Virus record (IMG/VR): IMGVR_UViG_3300033148_004205
Location: 1-44,051 of that record
From: a virus
Strand: one strand, 5' to 3'
Length of the DNA: 44,051 nucleotides
Notes under the pieces: generated by a model
What the model saw: only the letters and a program-made list of their open reading frames with translations
Databases searched by the model: none
Told to the model about the DNA's origin: nothing
Shown here: positions 9,061-17,328 of the stretch, in pieces
Position numbering within the stretch: position 1 is the first letter of the stretch
How the letters are laid out: each line of letters opens with the position of its first letter
Translations under genes and position numbers: made by a program

Positions 9061-9537
9061 TCAGAAACCCCAGGTTGCAGCCTGCCAGAAAAACGTGCAG
9101 CTCTTTAATCGTTAATTTATAAAGAACGTCAGGCGTCCATCCGTAGGTTGCGGCTAGGATCCGATAGGCATCGCCTAGCGTAAACTCTCTTGTGTCTCTT
9201 CTGCCTCCTTCATCGGCTCCCCTGTCGATGGTTCGGAGGACGAATCCGAAGGGTCACTGGCGTCATCGTCTCCCATCTCCTGACGGATTAGGTCAGAGCA
9301 GAGTTTGGCGAATTGAATCGCAGTGAACGCCTTGGCAGCCTCTTCGGACTTCTCTCCGAAAAGGACGTTGAACGCCACGAGCATCTTCTCGCGGTCGAGC
9401 ATCTCCCGAGCGCCATCGCAGATAGTTTGCAGATACCAAGCCGGGATTTCCTCGACTTCGAAAGTATGGAGCGCACCGTCCGGGGTTGTCTTTTTAACAA
9501 CCCTAGGGGGGGCGCTTGCGATCTCGATAGGTTTCAT
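9050..9537 (-). CDS. Predicted frameshift product: tail assembly chaperone long form (gpGT-like)
   Basis: Downstream of the 120-aa chaperone a -1 frame is open from about 9250 to its stop at 9050-9052, with no usable start codon of its own. It encodes REFTLGDAYRILAATYGW, TPDVLYKLTIKELHVFL and a short tail ending LNDG. The YGWTPD...LT..EL pattern is that of the T part of G-T chaperones. The order tail tube, G, G-T, tape measure is the one in which programmed -1 frameshifting is conserved in long-tailed phages. The slip must fall between about 9250 and 9180. I see no textbook X-XXY-YYZ heptamer; GAC-CCT-TCG near 9248 and ACA-GGG-GAG near 9224 are the best candidates. The product would be near 160 residues. 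Confidence 0.72.
9175..9537 (-). CDS. Tail assembly chaperone, short form (gpG-like)
   Basis: 120 residues, starting MKPIEIASAPPRVV after an AAGGAGGAATTC leader. The middle (QTICDGAREMLDREKMLVAFNVLFGEKSEEA) is helical. The C-terminus is acidic and disordered (GDDDASDPSDSSSEPSTGEP), which is usual for the short chaperone before the slip site. It lies between the tail tube region and the tape measure gene. It is expected to coat the tape measure protein during tail assembly and to be absent from the finished virion. Family assignment is by position and character, not by a diagnostic motif. Confidence 0.75.
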   Translation of the reverse strand: MKPIEIASAPPRVVKKTTPDGALHTFEVEEIPAWYLQTICDGAREMLDREKMLVAFNVLFGEKSEEAAKAFTAIQFAKLCSDLIRQEMGDDDASDPSDSSSEPSTGEPMKEAEETQESLR

Positions 9538-9550
9538 GAATTCCTCCTTT

Positions 9551-9943
9551 TTAAGAGCCTGCTTTTCTCAACACAAGTGAACTGCTAGTCACCGTCCCCG
9601 TCGCCACGATCTTGATTCGGATCGGCGAGAACGGAATTTTAATCGGATTCATCGGATTGTTGGAAGGGTCCCCGATGACGAGGGCGACGTCTTTGTTCCC
9701 TGTCAGCGTGAGCGTCCAGAGCGCGGTCGCGTCCCCTCCGTACAGGTCAATCCAGGCATCATCGTCGCCGTCGAACACCTGAGCCGTGAGGACGATGTTC
9801 GTCAGCGACCCGAGCGTGAACTTGACGCGCAGCCCCACGACCGTGAGGTGCTCAATATCAACGGGAATTGAATACTGAGCGCCCACGGCCAGCGGGGTTG
9901 CGGAGAATATTTCGTTGCCTATCGCCGGAAATGGTGCGGGCAT
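9551..9943 (-). CDS. Small beta-rich virion protein (130 aa)
   Basis: 130 residues, beta-rich throughout (HLTVVGLRVKFTLGSLTNIVLTAQVF; RIKIVATGTVTSSSLVLRK). The start has a GAGGT site and overlaps nothing. It follows the tail tube gene by four bases. The sequence looks like a small sandwich or decoration domain. It could be a second tail tube partner, a tail decoration protein or a chaperone partner. No catalytic or binding motif is visible. Confidence 0.6.
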   Translation of the reverse strand: MPAPFPAIGNEIFSATPLAVGAQYSIPVDIEHLTVVGLRVKFTLGSLTNIVLTAQVFDGDDDAWIDLYGGDATALWTLTLTGNKDVALVIGDPSNNPMNPIKIPFSPIRIKIVATGTVTSSSLVLRKAGS

Positions 9944-9947
9944 TGGT

Positions 9948-11201
9948 TTACCTCACAAGCCATCCGAGCGGGTCGAAGGTCGAAGAGGCTTCGGCCTCAA
10001 AGTCGATGCGCTCGTAAATCTGGTCAGTCGGCCCGCCTTCGTCCTCGCGGTTTTTGATGACGAAATCGCGGATGTAAAGCTGAATCCCCTTGGAATAGAT
10101 ACGGCTTCCGACCGTAAACGTTTGCCCACGGCCGATGGATTCTCCCATAGGGTCATCCCCGTCAGTGTCGACCTCGATCGAAAGGGCCGACTCATTAACG
10201 GCCGTGACATAGAGAGCCTCTCGGATCCAATCAACCCGATCGGCCGCCGTCGAGTCCTCGAGATAAACAACATCGCCGGCCTCAAAGTCAGAAGGATCCG
10301 CAACGTTAATTGTGGCGTCCCCGGAGCTAGTTATAAACGAGCCGGTGGTGGACAGCGTGACGGCCGAGCCTGGATGGAATCCGAGCAGGCGAATGGAACA
10401 TTCCGTCTGCCCGTAAAAGCGGTCGAGCCAGTCGGCATCCATCTTCTTGATCGTGAATGACCCCGTGACCTTGTGCGTCCCCTCGTCAACGGATGCCGGG
10501 CCTTCGATCTTCACTCCTGCATCGTCATAGTAGTATGTCAGGGGGCCGTGGGAGATTCCGTTGTTTAGCTCCATGTTGAAGCCACGGACAGAAACCTCGG
10601 ACGTTACAACGTCGGCCGCATTGGCTCCGACTTGCATCGCCATGAGTGTGAAATTCCACGCCAGATGAAGCGGGAATGTAGGCGTGACGCCGGCCCAGGT
10701 TGTCTCTTTTGACGGAATCATTCCAGTCAGGCCTAGCGTTACGTTAGCCAGTCGGTTTCCCTCGTCCCATCCGAGGCGCATATTGTTAGGCTTGCAGCCC
10801 GTCACCCGGCGGCCGTGGACGGCGCTCGCATGCGGGGACGCGCACACAAGGGTGTGAGAATCTAGGACGTTTGCCGTTCGCTGTGTTGCCCAGTGGAGAA
10901 GGAAATACATCCACGATCGCTCGACCGCGCTCATGGTTGGGTTTCCCTGAGACGAGAACGGAGACGGGACGATCTCGATATCTCCCGATGGTTGGAAGCC
11001 CGCGAATCCCTCGGCCGGCTGAGACGTCCGGTTGCCCTCGACTGTCTGCGGGTCGAAGAGCGGTCCCTCTCCAAGTCCCCAGCCCCCCGCCCCCATGTAG
11101 GGATATCCCTTGACCGGGGCTGCATTGACAGCCCCCGGAGTAGTCTCCGGCAGCGTGTCGATGACGAGCCATCTGTTTTGACCTGTGATTCCTCCTGACA
11201 T
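9948..11201 (-). CDS. Major tail tube protein
   Basis: 417 residues, following the tail terminator-like gene and preceding the chaperones, which is the usual slot for the tail tube. The N-terminal half has the G-x-E-P-like opening and long beta strands; a stretch such as KVTGSFTIKKMDADWL is typical of tube proteins built on a two-sheet fold. Residues about 285-360 (ITSSGDATINVADPSDFEAG, VVYLEDSTAADR) read like an inserted Ig-like surface domain, and it is longer than many tube proteins, so an added domain is plausible. The start has AGGAG with good spacing. Confidence 0.72.
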   Translation of the reverse strand: MSGGITGQNRWLVIDTLPETTPGAVNAAPVKGYPYMGAGGWGLGEGPLFDPQTVEGNRTSQPAEGFAGFQPSGDIEIVPSPFSSQGNPTMSAVERSWMYFLLHWATQRTANVLDSHTLVCASPHASAVHGRRVTGCKPNNMRLGWDEGNRLANVTLGLTGMIPSKETTWAGVTPTFPLHLAWNFTLMAMQVGANAADVVTSEVSVRGFNMELNNGISHGPLTYYYDDAGVKIEGPASVDEGTHKVTGSFTIKKMDADWLDRFYGQTECSIRLLGFHPGSAVTLSTTGSFITSSGDATINVADPSDFEAGDVVYLEDSTAADRVDWIREALYVTAVNESALSIEVDTDGDDPMGESIGRGQTFTVGSRIYSKGIQLYIRDFVIKNREDEGGPTDQIYERIDFEAEASSTFDPLGWLVR

Positions 11202-11210
11202 GACGATCTC

Positions 11211-11771
11211 CTAATGTGTATGGGGCCAGATTGCCTCAAGATTTAACAGCACGACGAGGGGGAACTCGAACCAAGGAAACTCCCCTTCTTTGATGAAGTC
11301 CCAGAAGTCTAGATTCGAAGCGCACCAGATATCGCCGATAGGATTGACGAGCTCGCCGGCAGGCAAATAAATTGAATTGGTTGCCCGGATATCAGGAACA
11401 GCGGCCCCGATAGCTTTCTCGGTTAAATACTGAAACGTCTTTATGAGTTTGTCGCCGGTTGCCTCACGCTGAGACTCGGCGTAGAGAACACCTCGGATCG
11501 CAATCCCATAGTGCCGGTCGTGTGGCCCGTACTTGGCCCCCTCCTCGGGCAAGAGAACTCCCAGGGTTCGGAATCCGAGCGCCGGAACTTCGTTCTTTGC
11601 CGGAGCATCGGGAATCTGCCCGGTGCGGAAATCCTTGCCGGTGTGCCCGTCTGACCACTGTTGCCCGCGCCACTCCGCCAGGGCGGCCCCGTGGGCCTTG
11701 TCTGTATCCTCGAGAGCGTTCCAGAGGATTTGCTCCGCGACCCAGTAGGGATTTGTGTCACTGACTGTCAT
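11211..11771 (-). CDS. Putative tail terminator / head-tail joining protein
   Basis: 186 residues. It lies between a Phage_tail_S-like protein and the tail tube protein, where lambda gpU-type tail terminators are found. Segments such as FRTLGVLLPEEGAKYGPHDR, IAIRGVLYAESQREATGDKL and FEFPLVVLLNLEAIWPHTH give the alternating strand-helix pattern of such proteins. The start overlaps the preceding... next-gene stop arrangement as ATGA: the gene after it in the genome map (11768-12307, translated first) ends inside its start codon, so the two are coupled. The role is inferred mainly from gene order. Confidence 0.55.
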   Translation of the reverse strand: MTVSDTNPYWVAEQILWNALEDTDKAHGAALAEWRGQQWSDGHTGKDFRTGQIPDAPAKNEVPALGFRTLGVLLPEEGAKYGPHDRHYGIAIRGVLYAESQREATGDKLIKTFQYLTEKAIGAAVPDIRATNSIYLPAGELVNPIGDIWCASNLDFWDFIKEGEFPWFEFPLVVLLNLEAIWPHTH

Positions 11772-12307
11772 TCGAGGATTGCCCCAAGCCCCTTCAGGGG
11801 TTTGAATTTCTCCATTTTGTTGACCGCCTTAGCAAGCGCCCGATACCAGATATCCCCGTGCTTCTTGATGAGCTTCTCGAGGATCGGCTTGCGATAGATC
11901 GGACGGGCCTCTTGATATCTTCCTCCGTCGTGGAAATGTACTAGGCGGGTCCTGATTTCGTCCTCACGGCCAAAGGATCGCTCGTATAGCTTCCGCTTCG
12001 CCTTCCCTTTCGAAAGCGCTCTACGGCGCATTTTGCCCGTCCAGACGCCGATCGGATGAGCGTCCCCCCTTGTCAATCCGCCCTTCTTGTAATATCCCCA
12101 CCGCCGCGCCCGGGCTTTGCGGGTTGAGGCGGCTAGTTGCCGCCATCCAGGGCCTTCATAGCCGAAGCGATCCTTGACATGATCCGTAATGACCGTGTCG
12201 GCATACCCGAAAAAGAGCCGAAAGTCCCCTGCCTGGAGCTTGAACTCCGTCATGGCCTTGTCCATGAACTTCCAGAACTGGTTTACATCGATATCCAGGC
12301 CGATCAT
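11768..12307 (-). CDS. Virion morphogenesis / tail completion protein (Phage_tail_S / HK97 gp10-like)
   Basis: 179 residues with the family hallmarks: an N-terminal helical part, VKDRFGYEGPGWRQLAAST (residues about 44-62), then KARARRWGYYKKGGLTRGD and a basic GVWTGKMRRRALS segment. This GxGW..L...T...(R/K)...L...G.LR pattern is shared by proteins that complete the neck or tail in Mu-like and HK97-like phages. The gene is strongly basic. It overlaps the start of the tail terminator candidate as ATGA. Confidence 0.7.
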   Translation of the reverse strand: MIGLDIDVNQFWKFMDKAMTEFKLQAGDFRLFFGYADTVITDHVKDRFGYEGPGWRQLAASTRKARARRWGYYKKGGLTRGDAHPIGVWTGKMRRRALSKGKAKRKLYERSFGREDEIRTRLVHFHDGGRYQEARPIYRKPILEKLIKKHGDIWYRALAKAVNKMEKFKPLKGLGAILE

Positions 12308-12318
12308 AAAGCCAATCC

Positions 12319-12606
12319 CTATGTTAAGAACACGCCAGGAAGGCCACCAACTGGCGGCCCGGAAGGAGGGCCATAAATCCCGCTGTCAGGTGCCGGGACC
12401 GGCGGCCCGGATCCTCGGGCATCATAAAGCATTTGCTTGCGAAGGCGTTCGTTAGCCTCCTTCGCGTCCTCTGTTTCCTTCTTTACCCTGTGTTCGAGTA
12501 TTAATATCCCGTGTATGATTTTTAGATTTCTCCGCAAATCCCGGTCGGTTTTATACTTGCCCGCCTGTGGCGCTCGCGGGGGTGCAACGGGGCCGATGTC
12601 AGGCAT
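12319..12606 (-). CDS. Small Pro-rich hypothetical protein (95 aa)
   Basis: Start placed at ATG 12606 because of a clear AAGGAGAT site; the frame stays open further upstream but the extra residues are Arg-rich and overlap the next gene. The 95-residue product begins MPDIGPVAPPRAPQAG, has a helical coiled-coil-like centre (NLKIIHGILILEHRVKKETE, DAKEANERLRKQ) and ends in a Pro/Gly tail (SGIYGPPSGPPVGGLPG). Unrecognised. It lies between head and neck genes, so a minor structural or assembly role is likely. Confidence 0.6.
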   Translation of the reverse strand: MPDIGPVAPPRAPQAGKYKTDRDLRRNLKIIHGILILEHRVKKETEDAKEANERLRKQMLYDARGSGPPVPAPDSGIYGPPSGPPVGGLPGVFLT

Positions 12607-12616
12607 AGCGATCTCC

Positions 12617-12856
12617 TTACTTTTGTCTTGATCCGACGCCTGGGAATCCGCCGCCTTGCGGCAGGGACGGAGTCGGACCATACACAACCTGGCTCGAGCC
12701 CGGCGGAGAAATCGTGTTCCCCGCAGCAGTAGGCCCGGACGGGTTGACATAGTTCAACGCGCTAGGATTAGATGCCAGGCTATCAACATGCCCGGACCCA
12801 ACCGTCTGTTTTGCGGCGGAGTCTATTCCCGATAAAAGGTCAAGTAGTTCTGGCAT
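12617..12856 (-). CDS. Small Gly/Pro/Ser-rich hypothetical protein (79 aa)
   Basis: 79 residues, MPELLDLLSGIDSAAKQ followed by a Gly/Pro/Ser/Asn-rich disordered tail. It has a GGGAGACCCTAC site before its ATG and a 10-base gap to the next gene. The composition is similar to that of the 95-aa protein after it (shared Pro/Gly C-terminus). It is unrecognised and could be a minor virion protein. Confidence 0.5.
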   Translation of the reverse strand: MPELLDLLSGIDSAAKQTVGSGHVDSLASNPSALNYVNPSGPTAAGNTISPPGSSQVVYGPTPSLPQGGGFPGVGSRQK

Positions 12857-12884
12857 GTAGGGTCTCCCGTTTCACGTGAAACAC

Positions 12885-13604
12885 CTATCCAGGCCGCAGG
12901 ACGTTCGGGGAAATAACGTACTCTTCCCCGTTCGATAAAATCAGCATGCTATCCCGCTTCATCGCCGAGAGCGAGTCCCTCATTTCGTAGGTTGCCCGCT
13001 CCATCGTTTCTTTCTGAATGTCCGCCGTCAGCGATGCCTCTCGCAAGATTTCTCGCGATACCTTGGCCTTGGCATAGGCCGCCAGGTCCGCCGGCGGGAA
13101 CTTGAATACCTCGATGACGTCGGCGGCCGACAGCCAATCGCGCAGCATTTCTATGATCTGTTCGTGACAGCGCCACATAATTGCCATAGCCTCGAACCAC
13201 GAGACGCCCTCCTGGGCAGCCTCGGAATCCTCTTCGAAGTCAATCCCGCGTAAAAATCCCTCCTTGTCCCGAAGGTCAAAGAGGAATGTCGGGACGTCGT
13301 TCCGAATCACGTTCGACCACGCGGAACAATAGATTGCAGCCGGGGCAACCTGAGCGGCCCGGTAATACCACGTTTCAGACTGCAGCTTTGTGTCATCGTC
13401 GAAGGTCACGAAAGGATAGGTCGTAACCTCTGGCTTTGTTTTCGTGTAGGCCAGCGTCCAGGCGGAATCGGCCGCATTACGCGACGTTGCCCGATAAAAC
13501 TGGACTCCGCCCAAGTCGGCAACGTTCGTCCACGTGCTGCGGACATACGGAGCGGCCCCGCCAGGCAGCGCCCACAAGACAGGCCGCGCTAGTCCCTGAG
13601 ACAT
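12885..13604 (-). CDS. Hypothetical head/neck protein, possible Fn3-like N-terminus
   Basis: Start taken at ATG 13604 (AAGGAT nine bases upstream); a TTG two codons earlier is in frame. The 239-residue protein has an N-terminal part resembling a fibronectin-type fold (LGGVQFYRATSRNAADSAWT, ETWYYRAAQVAPAAIYCSAW: position of WYYRAA and the closing strand). It then has a helical half (EAMAIMWRCHEQIIEMLRDW; AKAKVSREILREASLTADIQ). It lies between the capsid cluster and the neck proteins. It may be a head-tail connector or decoration protein; I do not recognise the family. Confidence 0.6.
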   Translation of the reverse strand: MSQGLARPVLWALPGGAAPYVRSTWTNVADLGGVQFYRATSRNAADSAWTLAYTKTKPEVTTYPFVTFDDDTKLQSETWYYRAAQVAPAAIYCSAWSNVIRNDVPTFLFDLRDKEGFLRGIDFEEDSEAAQEGVSWFEAMAIMWRCHEQIIEMLRDWLSAADVIEVFKFPPADLAAYAKAKVSREILREASLTADIQKETMERATYEMRDSLSAMKRDSMLILSNGEEYVISPNVLRPG

Positions 13605-13634
13605 CTGCAAATCCTTTCCAGCACGAGGATGGTG

Positions 13635-14228
13635 CTACGTCACGCCCGTTGGAGCCGGGGCGAAATCATCTTCTATGACCGGCGGGACCTGCTCGGCCTC
13701 GACCGCCGCCGGCTCCGGCCCGCCGGTAGGCTCGGGGATGCCGGCCTGTGCGAATTCGTCTTGTGGCACTCTTGTCTGCTTGAGGTTGACCGTTGACATC
13801 GGCCCGCGTACAGCGGCTTGCTGCATGTAGTCGGACGGTTCGACGCCATCGTTAGCGACTCTGATCTCCGGGGCTTCACCTCTCGCAATCCAGCCGCCGA
13901 TACGCGCTAGAATGCCTTCCGCCAATCCCGGCTCGAGCGACCTGTCTACTCGCAGGAAATGGTTCATGAATTTGATGGTCGGAGGCCTAGAGCGGGCCGC
14001 CATCCACGGCTCCAAGGGCGCCTTGTACCGTGGGTCTGGGAAAGAATATCCCGACTTGAGAGACACGAAAGTAATGACCCTTGGCAATCGCTTGACAAGA
14101 TCGGTCAGCCTTTCGGCGTCGGTCATCGGCCCCGCCGTCTTCATCTCCGACTGTTTCTTTGTTGGCGATGTGTGAGTTTCAGACTTTGGGGGCCGACCTC
14201 TCCGAATAGTCTTCTTTTGTTCAGCCAT
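13635..14228 (-). CDS. Hypothetical protein with AT-hook-like N-terminus (197 aa)
   Basis: 197 residues after a strong AAGGAGG site. Residues 6-15 (KTIRRGRPPK) match the R-G-R-P core of an AT-hook, which binds the minor groove of AT-rich DNA. The middle (RLPRVITFVSLKSGYSFPDP, PTIKFMNHFLRVD) is globular and the C-terminus is acidic and Pro-rich. It follows the major capsid gene directly. A DNA-contacting head protein or a neck protein is possible. A second RGRPRK motif occurs in the small terminase. Confidence 0.6.
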   Translation of the reverse strand: MAEQKKTIRRGRPPKSETHTSPTKKQSEMKTAGPMTDAERLTDLVKRLPRVITFVSLKSGYSFPDPRYKAPLEPWMAARSRPPTIKFMNHFLRVDRSLEPGLAEGILARIGGWIARGEAPEIRVANDGVEPSDYMQQAAVRGPMSTVNLKQTRVPQDEFAQAGIPEPTGGPEPAAVEAEQVPPVIEDDFAPAPTGVT

Positions 14229-14261
14229 GTTCTAGGCCTCCTTTTTGGTTAGAAGTTGGTT

Positions 14262-15506
14262 TTAGACGCCGCCCGAAATGCCGGAGATCCAGCACATATA
14301 TTTCTCGTGGGTTGCGAAAAGGCCATAGCCCCCAACCCAACGGTCAACGTCCTGGCGAGTTCCGTCCTTGACGATGTCCGGCTCGAGTTCGATCGTCTCA
14401 CCGGGAACCGTCATCGCGAACACCTGGCCAGGCACGACGGAGAACGCGCAGCCATTCCAGCCGACCGACGTTGCGTAATCCTTGAGGTTCGGCTCGAGGA
14501 ATAGCTCGACCGGTCCGGCCGATCCCTGGTATTTGTTGACGGAAATACCATGCACCAGGTCAGAGGGACCGTATTGCAGTTTTGCCCGGCCCCAGAAGGT
14601 CAGAGCCGAGAAGAACGCCTGAGAGCAGAACAGAGGCAGGAGCTGTCCCTGTGCTTCGGGATGTACGTAGGCCACGAGCATGTCATCGAAGGCGGACTCC
14701 GTGATAGTCGCACGAGCGCCACTCGATGCGTGGTTGTCAAAAACGTAGGTACTAGCCAATCCCTTGATACCGTTGGAGATGTAAAGGGGATGATCGGTTG
14801 ATGTGTCGAGCCCGGCAGCCGAGCCGGTTGAGCCGGTCCCCTTGCCACTGACATGGACAGCGCCCTCGTTGAGCATCAACGCCTTGTCAACGTCGAGCCA
14901 GAGCTCGTTGAGCTGGACTGCCCGCTCGATCATCTTGCGGTCACCGCCGACGATAGTTTGCACGTTCCTATTTTCCTTGTTGAACCTGACGAGCTTCTGG
15001 AATTCCTGCACGTAATGGTTGGACAGGACCGGGGCCGTGGTGGCCACGTCACCGACACCTTCACCGTGCCTGGAACCGGGGTTGAGGCGGATCAGGTAAT
15101 CACCGTCCACCAGGTTTGCGGCAACGGTCGTTCCGAGCGCCCTGGCAAGCTGCACGGTGTTCGTGCTGATCGTCACGGCCGTGACTCGATACCGCTCTTT
15201 GCTGGTAAAGTTCAGGACCAGGTCGTTGATCCTGAAGATTGAGGCATCCGTAACGACCACGCTAATCGGGTCGGTCGTAGAGTAGCCGGCTGAGTGGTTG
15301 ACCGTGGTATGCTGCGGCAGCTTGTCTTTGAAGTGGGTCTTGATGTGATAGTCCGGGGCTGGGATGACGCCCTGCGTCAGCATGTAGGCCAGGAAGGGAT
15401 AGGAATAGGCCGCGGCCATGAAAAGCCTGCGGTCCGTGTTGAGTCGTTCGGTCGTGAGGAAGTTTGTAACGGATATGGGGCGGGTGCCCGTAACCTGCTG
15501 AGCCAT
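14262..15506 (-). CDS. Major capsid protein, SU10-like (DUF5309 type)
   Basis: 414 residues, directly after a scaffold-like gene, the normal order for HK97-fold capsids. The N-terminus (FLTTERLNTDRRLFMAAAYS, about residues 16-35) and later features such as GVGDVATTAPVLSNHYVQEF, VGGDRKMIERAVQLNELWLD and a C-terminal GRAKLQYGP...ISVNKYQ region fit the SU10/DUF5309 capsid family, in which no separate protease gene is needed. Length is near normal for the group. The start has AAAGGGTGG. This protein should form the hexon and penton lattice of the head. Confidence 0.85.
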   Translation of the reverse strand: MAQQVTGTRPISVTNFLTTERLNTDRRLFMAAAYSYPFLAYMLTQGVIPAPDYHIKTHFKDKLPQHTTVNHSAGYSTTDPISVVVTDASIFRINDLVLNFTSKERYRVTAVTISTNTVQLARALGTTVAANLVDGDYLIRLNPGSRHGEGVGDVATTAPVLSNHYVQEFQKLVRFNKENRNVQTIVGGDRKMIERAVQLNELWLDVDKALMLNEGAVHVSGKGTGSTGSAAGLDTSTDHPLYISNGIKGLASTYVFDNHASSGARATITESAFDDMLVAYVHPEAQGQLLPLFCSQAFFSALTFWGRAKLQYGPSDLVHGISVNKYQGSAGPVELFLEPNLKDYATSVGWNGCAFSVVPGQVFAMTVPGETIELEPDIVKDGTRQDVDRWVGGYGLFATHEKYMCWISGISGGV

Positions 15507-15559
15507 GATAATCCACCCTTTCAGGGTCGGGGGTTAATCATGCCTCGACTGTTTTGGTG

Positions 15560-16273
15560 CTAGGCTTTCTCCCCGGGCAAAACGTGACCAAGTTTCTTTT
15601 GGGCCTTTCCAAGTCCATCAAGAAAATTGTCTTTATGTGCAGGACCGCCGCCGGCGATCTCGGAAACGTCCTCCTGGGGCTTAGCCTCTGCAATAGTCAG
15701 ACGAGGCTGCAGTTGCAGAACTCGCTCGATGTGGTCCCTGTCCGATTCTTCATCGTTCGTTTTCGGCTCTAGCTTCAGCATGCCCCGCAGCAAGGTATAG
15801 TTGTCTTCGGGAACCTTGAGCGCCTTAAAAAGCCCTTCCTGTTCTTCTTTTTTTTCTTTCTCTTCTGCTTTCTTGAAAACAGGTTCGATTTTGGCGACAT
15901 AGTCCGCCTGGGCTTTTCTAATCTCGCCGACCTTCTCGTCGAATTCAACCTTCGCGTCGTTCAGTGCTTTGATTGACGCAGTCTTTGTTTCGTCGAGAGC
16001 GTCCTGAGCCTTCTTGCCTTCCGCAAGCGCGCTCTTTGCATCGTCGAGATTCTCAATGCCGAGCTCTTTGAGGAGTTCAGCTTGGGCTACTGTTTTGCCG
16101 GTTTCAACGCCTTTTGATTTTCCCGCATCGAATGAATCCTGAACTTGGTCGGCCGTATATTTTTTCGAAGCCTCGTCAGGCTTCCCCCCTTTGTCCGCGT
16201 TTTTGCCGTCCGCGTCTGACGTTTTGCCCGTAGGGTCCTGCACCTTTGTTTTGTCTCCAGGTTCGTCGCCCAC
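15560..16273 (-). CDS. Capsid scaffolding protein
   Basis: 237 residues, very rich in K, E, D and A, starting at GTG 16273 with AAAGGAGGATATT upstream. The N-terminal 40 residues are polar and disordered. Residues about 60-145 form a long charged coiled coil (AKSALAEGKKAQDALDETKT; FDEKVGEIRKAQADYVAKIE). A helical C-terminus ends DGLGKAQKKLGHVLPGEKA, as expected for the coat-binding end of scaffolds. It sits just before the capsid gene. It should guide procapsid assembly and leave the mature head. Confidence 0.82.
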   Translation of the reverse strand: MGDEPGDKTKVQDPTGKTSDADGKNADKGGKPDEASKKYTADQVQDSFDAGKSKGVETGKTVAQAELLKELGIENLDDAKSALAEGKKAQDALDETKTASIKALNDAKVEFDEKVGEIRKAQADYVAKIEPVFKKAEEKEKKEEQEGLFKALKVPEDNYTLLRGMLKLEPKTNDEESDRDHIERVLQLQPRLTIAEAKPQEDVSEIAGGGPAHKDNFLDGLGKAQKKLGHVLPGEKA

Positions 16274-16287
16274 GTAAATATCCTCCT

Positions 16288-16857
16288 TTAAATGATCAGA
16301 TCAGTTTCCTTGCCGCCGATCACCGGGACAAGTCTGCAATGGCAATACTGGCGGCACCGCGTCGCGCCCGTTCTCGGAAGGCCATAAGCCCGCCACCTGT
16401 CCATCTTCATTGCTTTCATTTTGTGGCGCGCCTCACAATCCTCGCATGGCCCGTTCGGGTTGCTAGGACCGAAAAGGGCCTTCCATTTGTACTTCAGGTT
16501 TCTCGCACTGGTCTTTCCTTTTTCTGTGCCGAGTTCAGACATTAAATCGGCTTGAACAATTTCTTCGGTGCGATGCACTCGAAAAAGACTCTCTGCGATT
16601 TTTAATTGTCTGTCAATTATTTTAGCCGCCGCCTTTTCCATTTGATCGCCCGTCGCGTTCTCGATGACGTCGATCCATCCATGCTGCTTTATGCTTGCGG
16701 CGCTCTCTCCAATGATGTCGAGCAGGGATCTCGCTAGGTCCCGGCGGGAAACTTTAATCCCGTAATGCTGCAGGAGGGAGATTTTCTGTTCAAGCGATAG
16801 CGCCCCTGCAGCGTTGAGTTTAAAGAGTTTATCGATATCAAGGGGCCGCTTCGGCAT
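16288..16857 (-). CDS. Minor head protein (SPP1 gp7 / Mu F-like C-terminus)
   Basis: Start chosen at ATG 16857, with GGGGAGG nine bases upstream; the same frame reads 46 residues further but those are Ser/Arg-rich and overlap the previous gene. 189 residues. The C-terminal segment CEDCEARHKMKAMKMDRWRA followed by GLPRTGATRCRQYCHCRLVP (about residues 140-182) is the Cys-rich ending typical of phage minor head/head morphogenesis proteins. The N-terminal half is helical. It is shorter than most of the family. It overlaps the preceding gene by 20 bases. Confidence 0.7.
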   Translation of the reverse strand: MPKRPLDIDKLFKLNAAGALSLEQKISLLQHYGIKVSRRDLARSLLDIIGESAASIKQHGWIDVIENATGDQMEKAAAKIIDRQLKIAESLFRVHRTEEIVQADLMSELGTEKGKTSARNLKYKWKALFGPSNPNGPCEDCEARHKMKAMKMDRWRAYGLPRTGATRCRQYCHCRLVPVIGGKETDLII

Positions 16858-17236
16858 TGCGATTAACCTCCCCGATAGCCCTCTCGATCTGGCCGATTGT
16901 GATTGGCGGAATTTTGTCAACGCCTTCCGGGCCGATCTCCTTGACCAGCGAAAGCGACTCGCGCTCCTGGCGGTCAATCTCGGGAAGGTCGGCAAAAAAT
17001 AAATTAATGATTTCGTCCTGCAGGATAAGCGCCCCGGCCTGAGCCCAGATATTTTCTAGCCTGGTTATCATGGGAGCGCCCTCGACTGGATCGAGCAGGG
17101 AAGGGTCCGTGTCAGGGTTGTATTTCTTGATCATCGCCCGTAGGCGACGGGCGGCCCTCGAGAAGTCCCGTGCTCGAGATCGCTCCTGGTTGATGCGATA
17201 ATGATCGGCAACCGCCCTGATATATCGCTCAGGCAT
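16838..17236 (-). CDS. Hypothetical head-region protein (132 aa)
   Basis: 132 residues, basic at the N-terminus (INQERSRARDFSRAARRLRA) and helical later (LENIWAQAGALILQDEIINL). It follows the portal after a 179-base gap containing a GGTGGG array and a hairpin. The only ribosome-site candidate is the last GGTGGG of that array, five bases before the ATG. The product may be part of the minor head unit with the next gene, which it overlaps by 20 bases. Family not recognised. Confidence 0.6.
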   Translation of the reverse strand: MPERYIRAVADHYRINQERSRARDFSRAARRLRAMIKKYNPDTDPSLLDPVEGAPMITRLENIWAQAGALILQDEIINLFFADLPEIDRQERESLSLVKEIGPEGVDKIPPITIGQIERAIGEVNRNAEAAP

Positions 17237-17240
17237 TTAA

Positions 17241-17295
17241 ACCCACCAAACCCACCAAGCCCACCTCAATACCCACCAAACCCACCAAACCCACC
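17241..17295 (-). repeat. Tandem GGTGGG array before the 132-aa head gene
   Basis: On the coding strand six GGTGGG blocks recur about every nine bases (consensus TTTGGTGGG, one unit TATTGAGGTGGG). They end five bases before the ATG at 17236. Runs of GGG separated by six bases could form a G-quadruplex in the mRNA, and the last block doubles as the ribosome site. Confidence 0.75.
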
Positions 17296-17328
17296 GCGAG
17301 AAATTCCCCGGTACAAAAGCAGTGTTCA

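Noticed and set aside
17241-17295. CRISPR-like array
   Set aside because: Nine-base tandem units without spacers and no cas genes.
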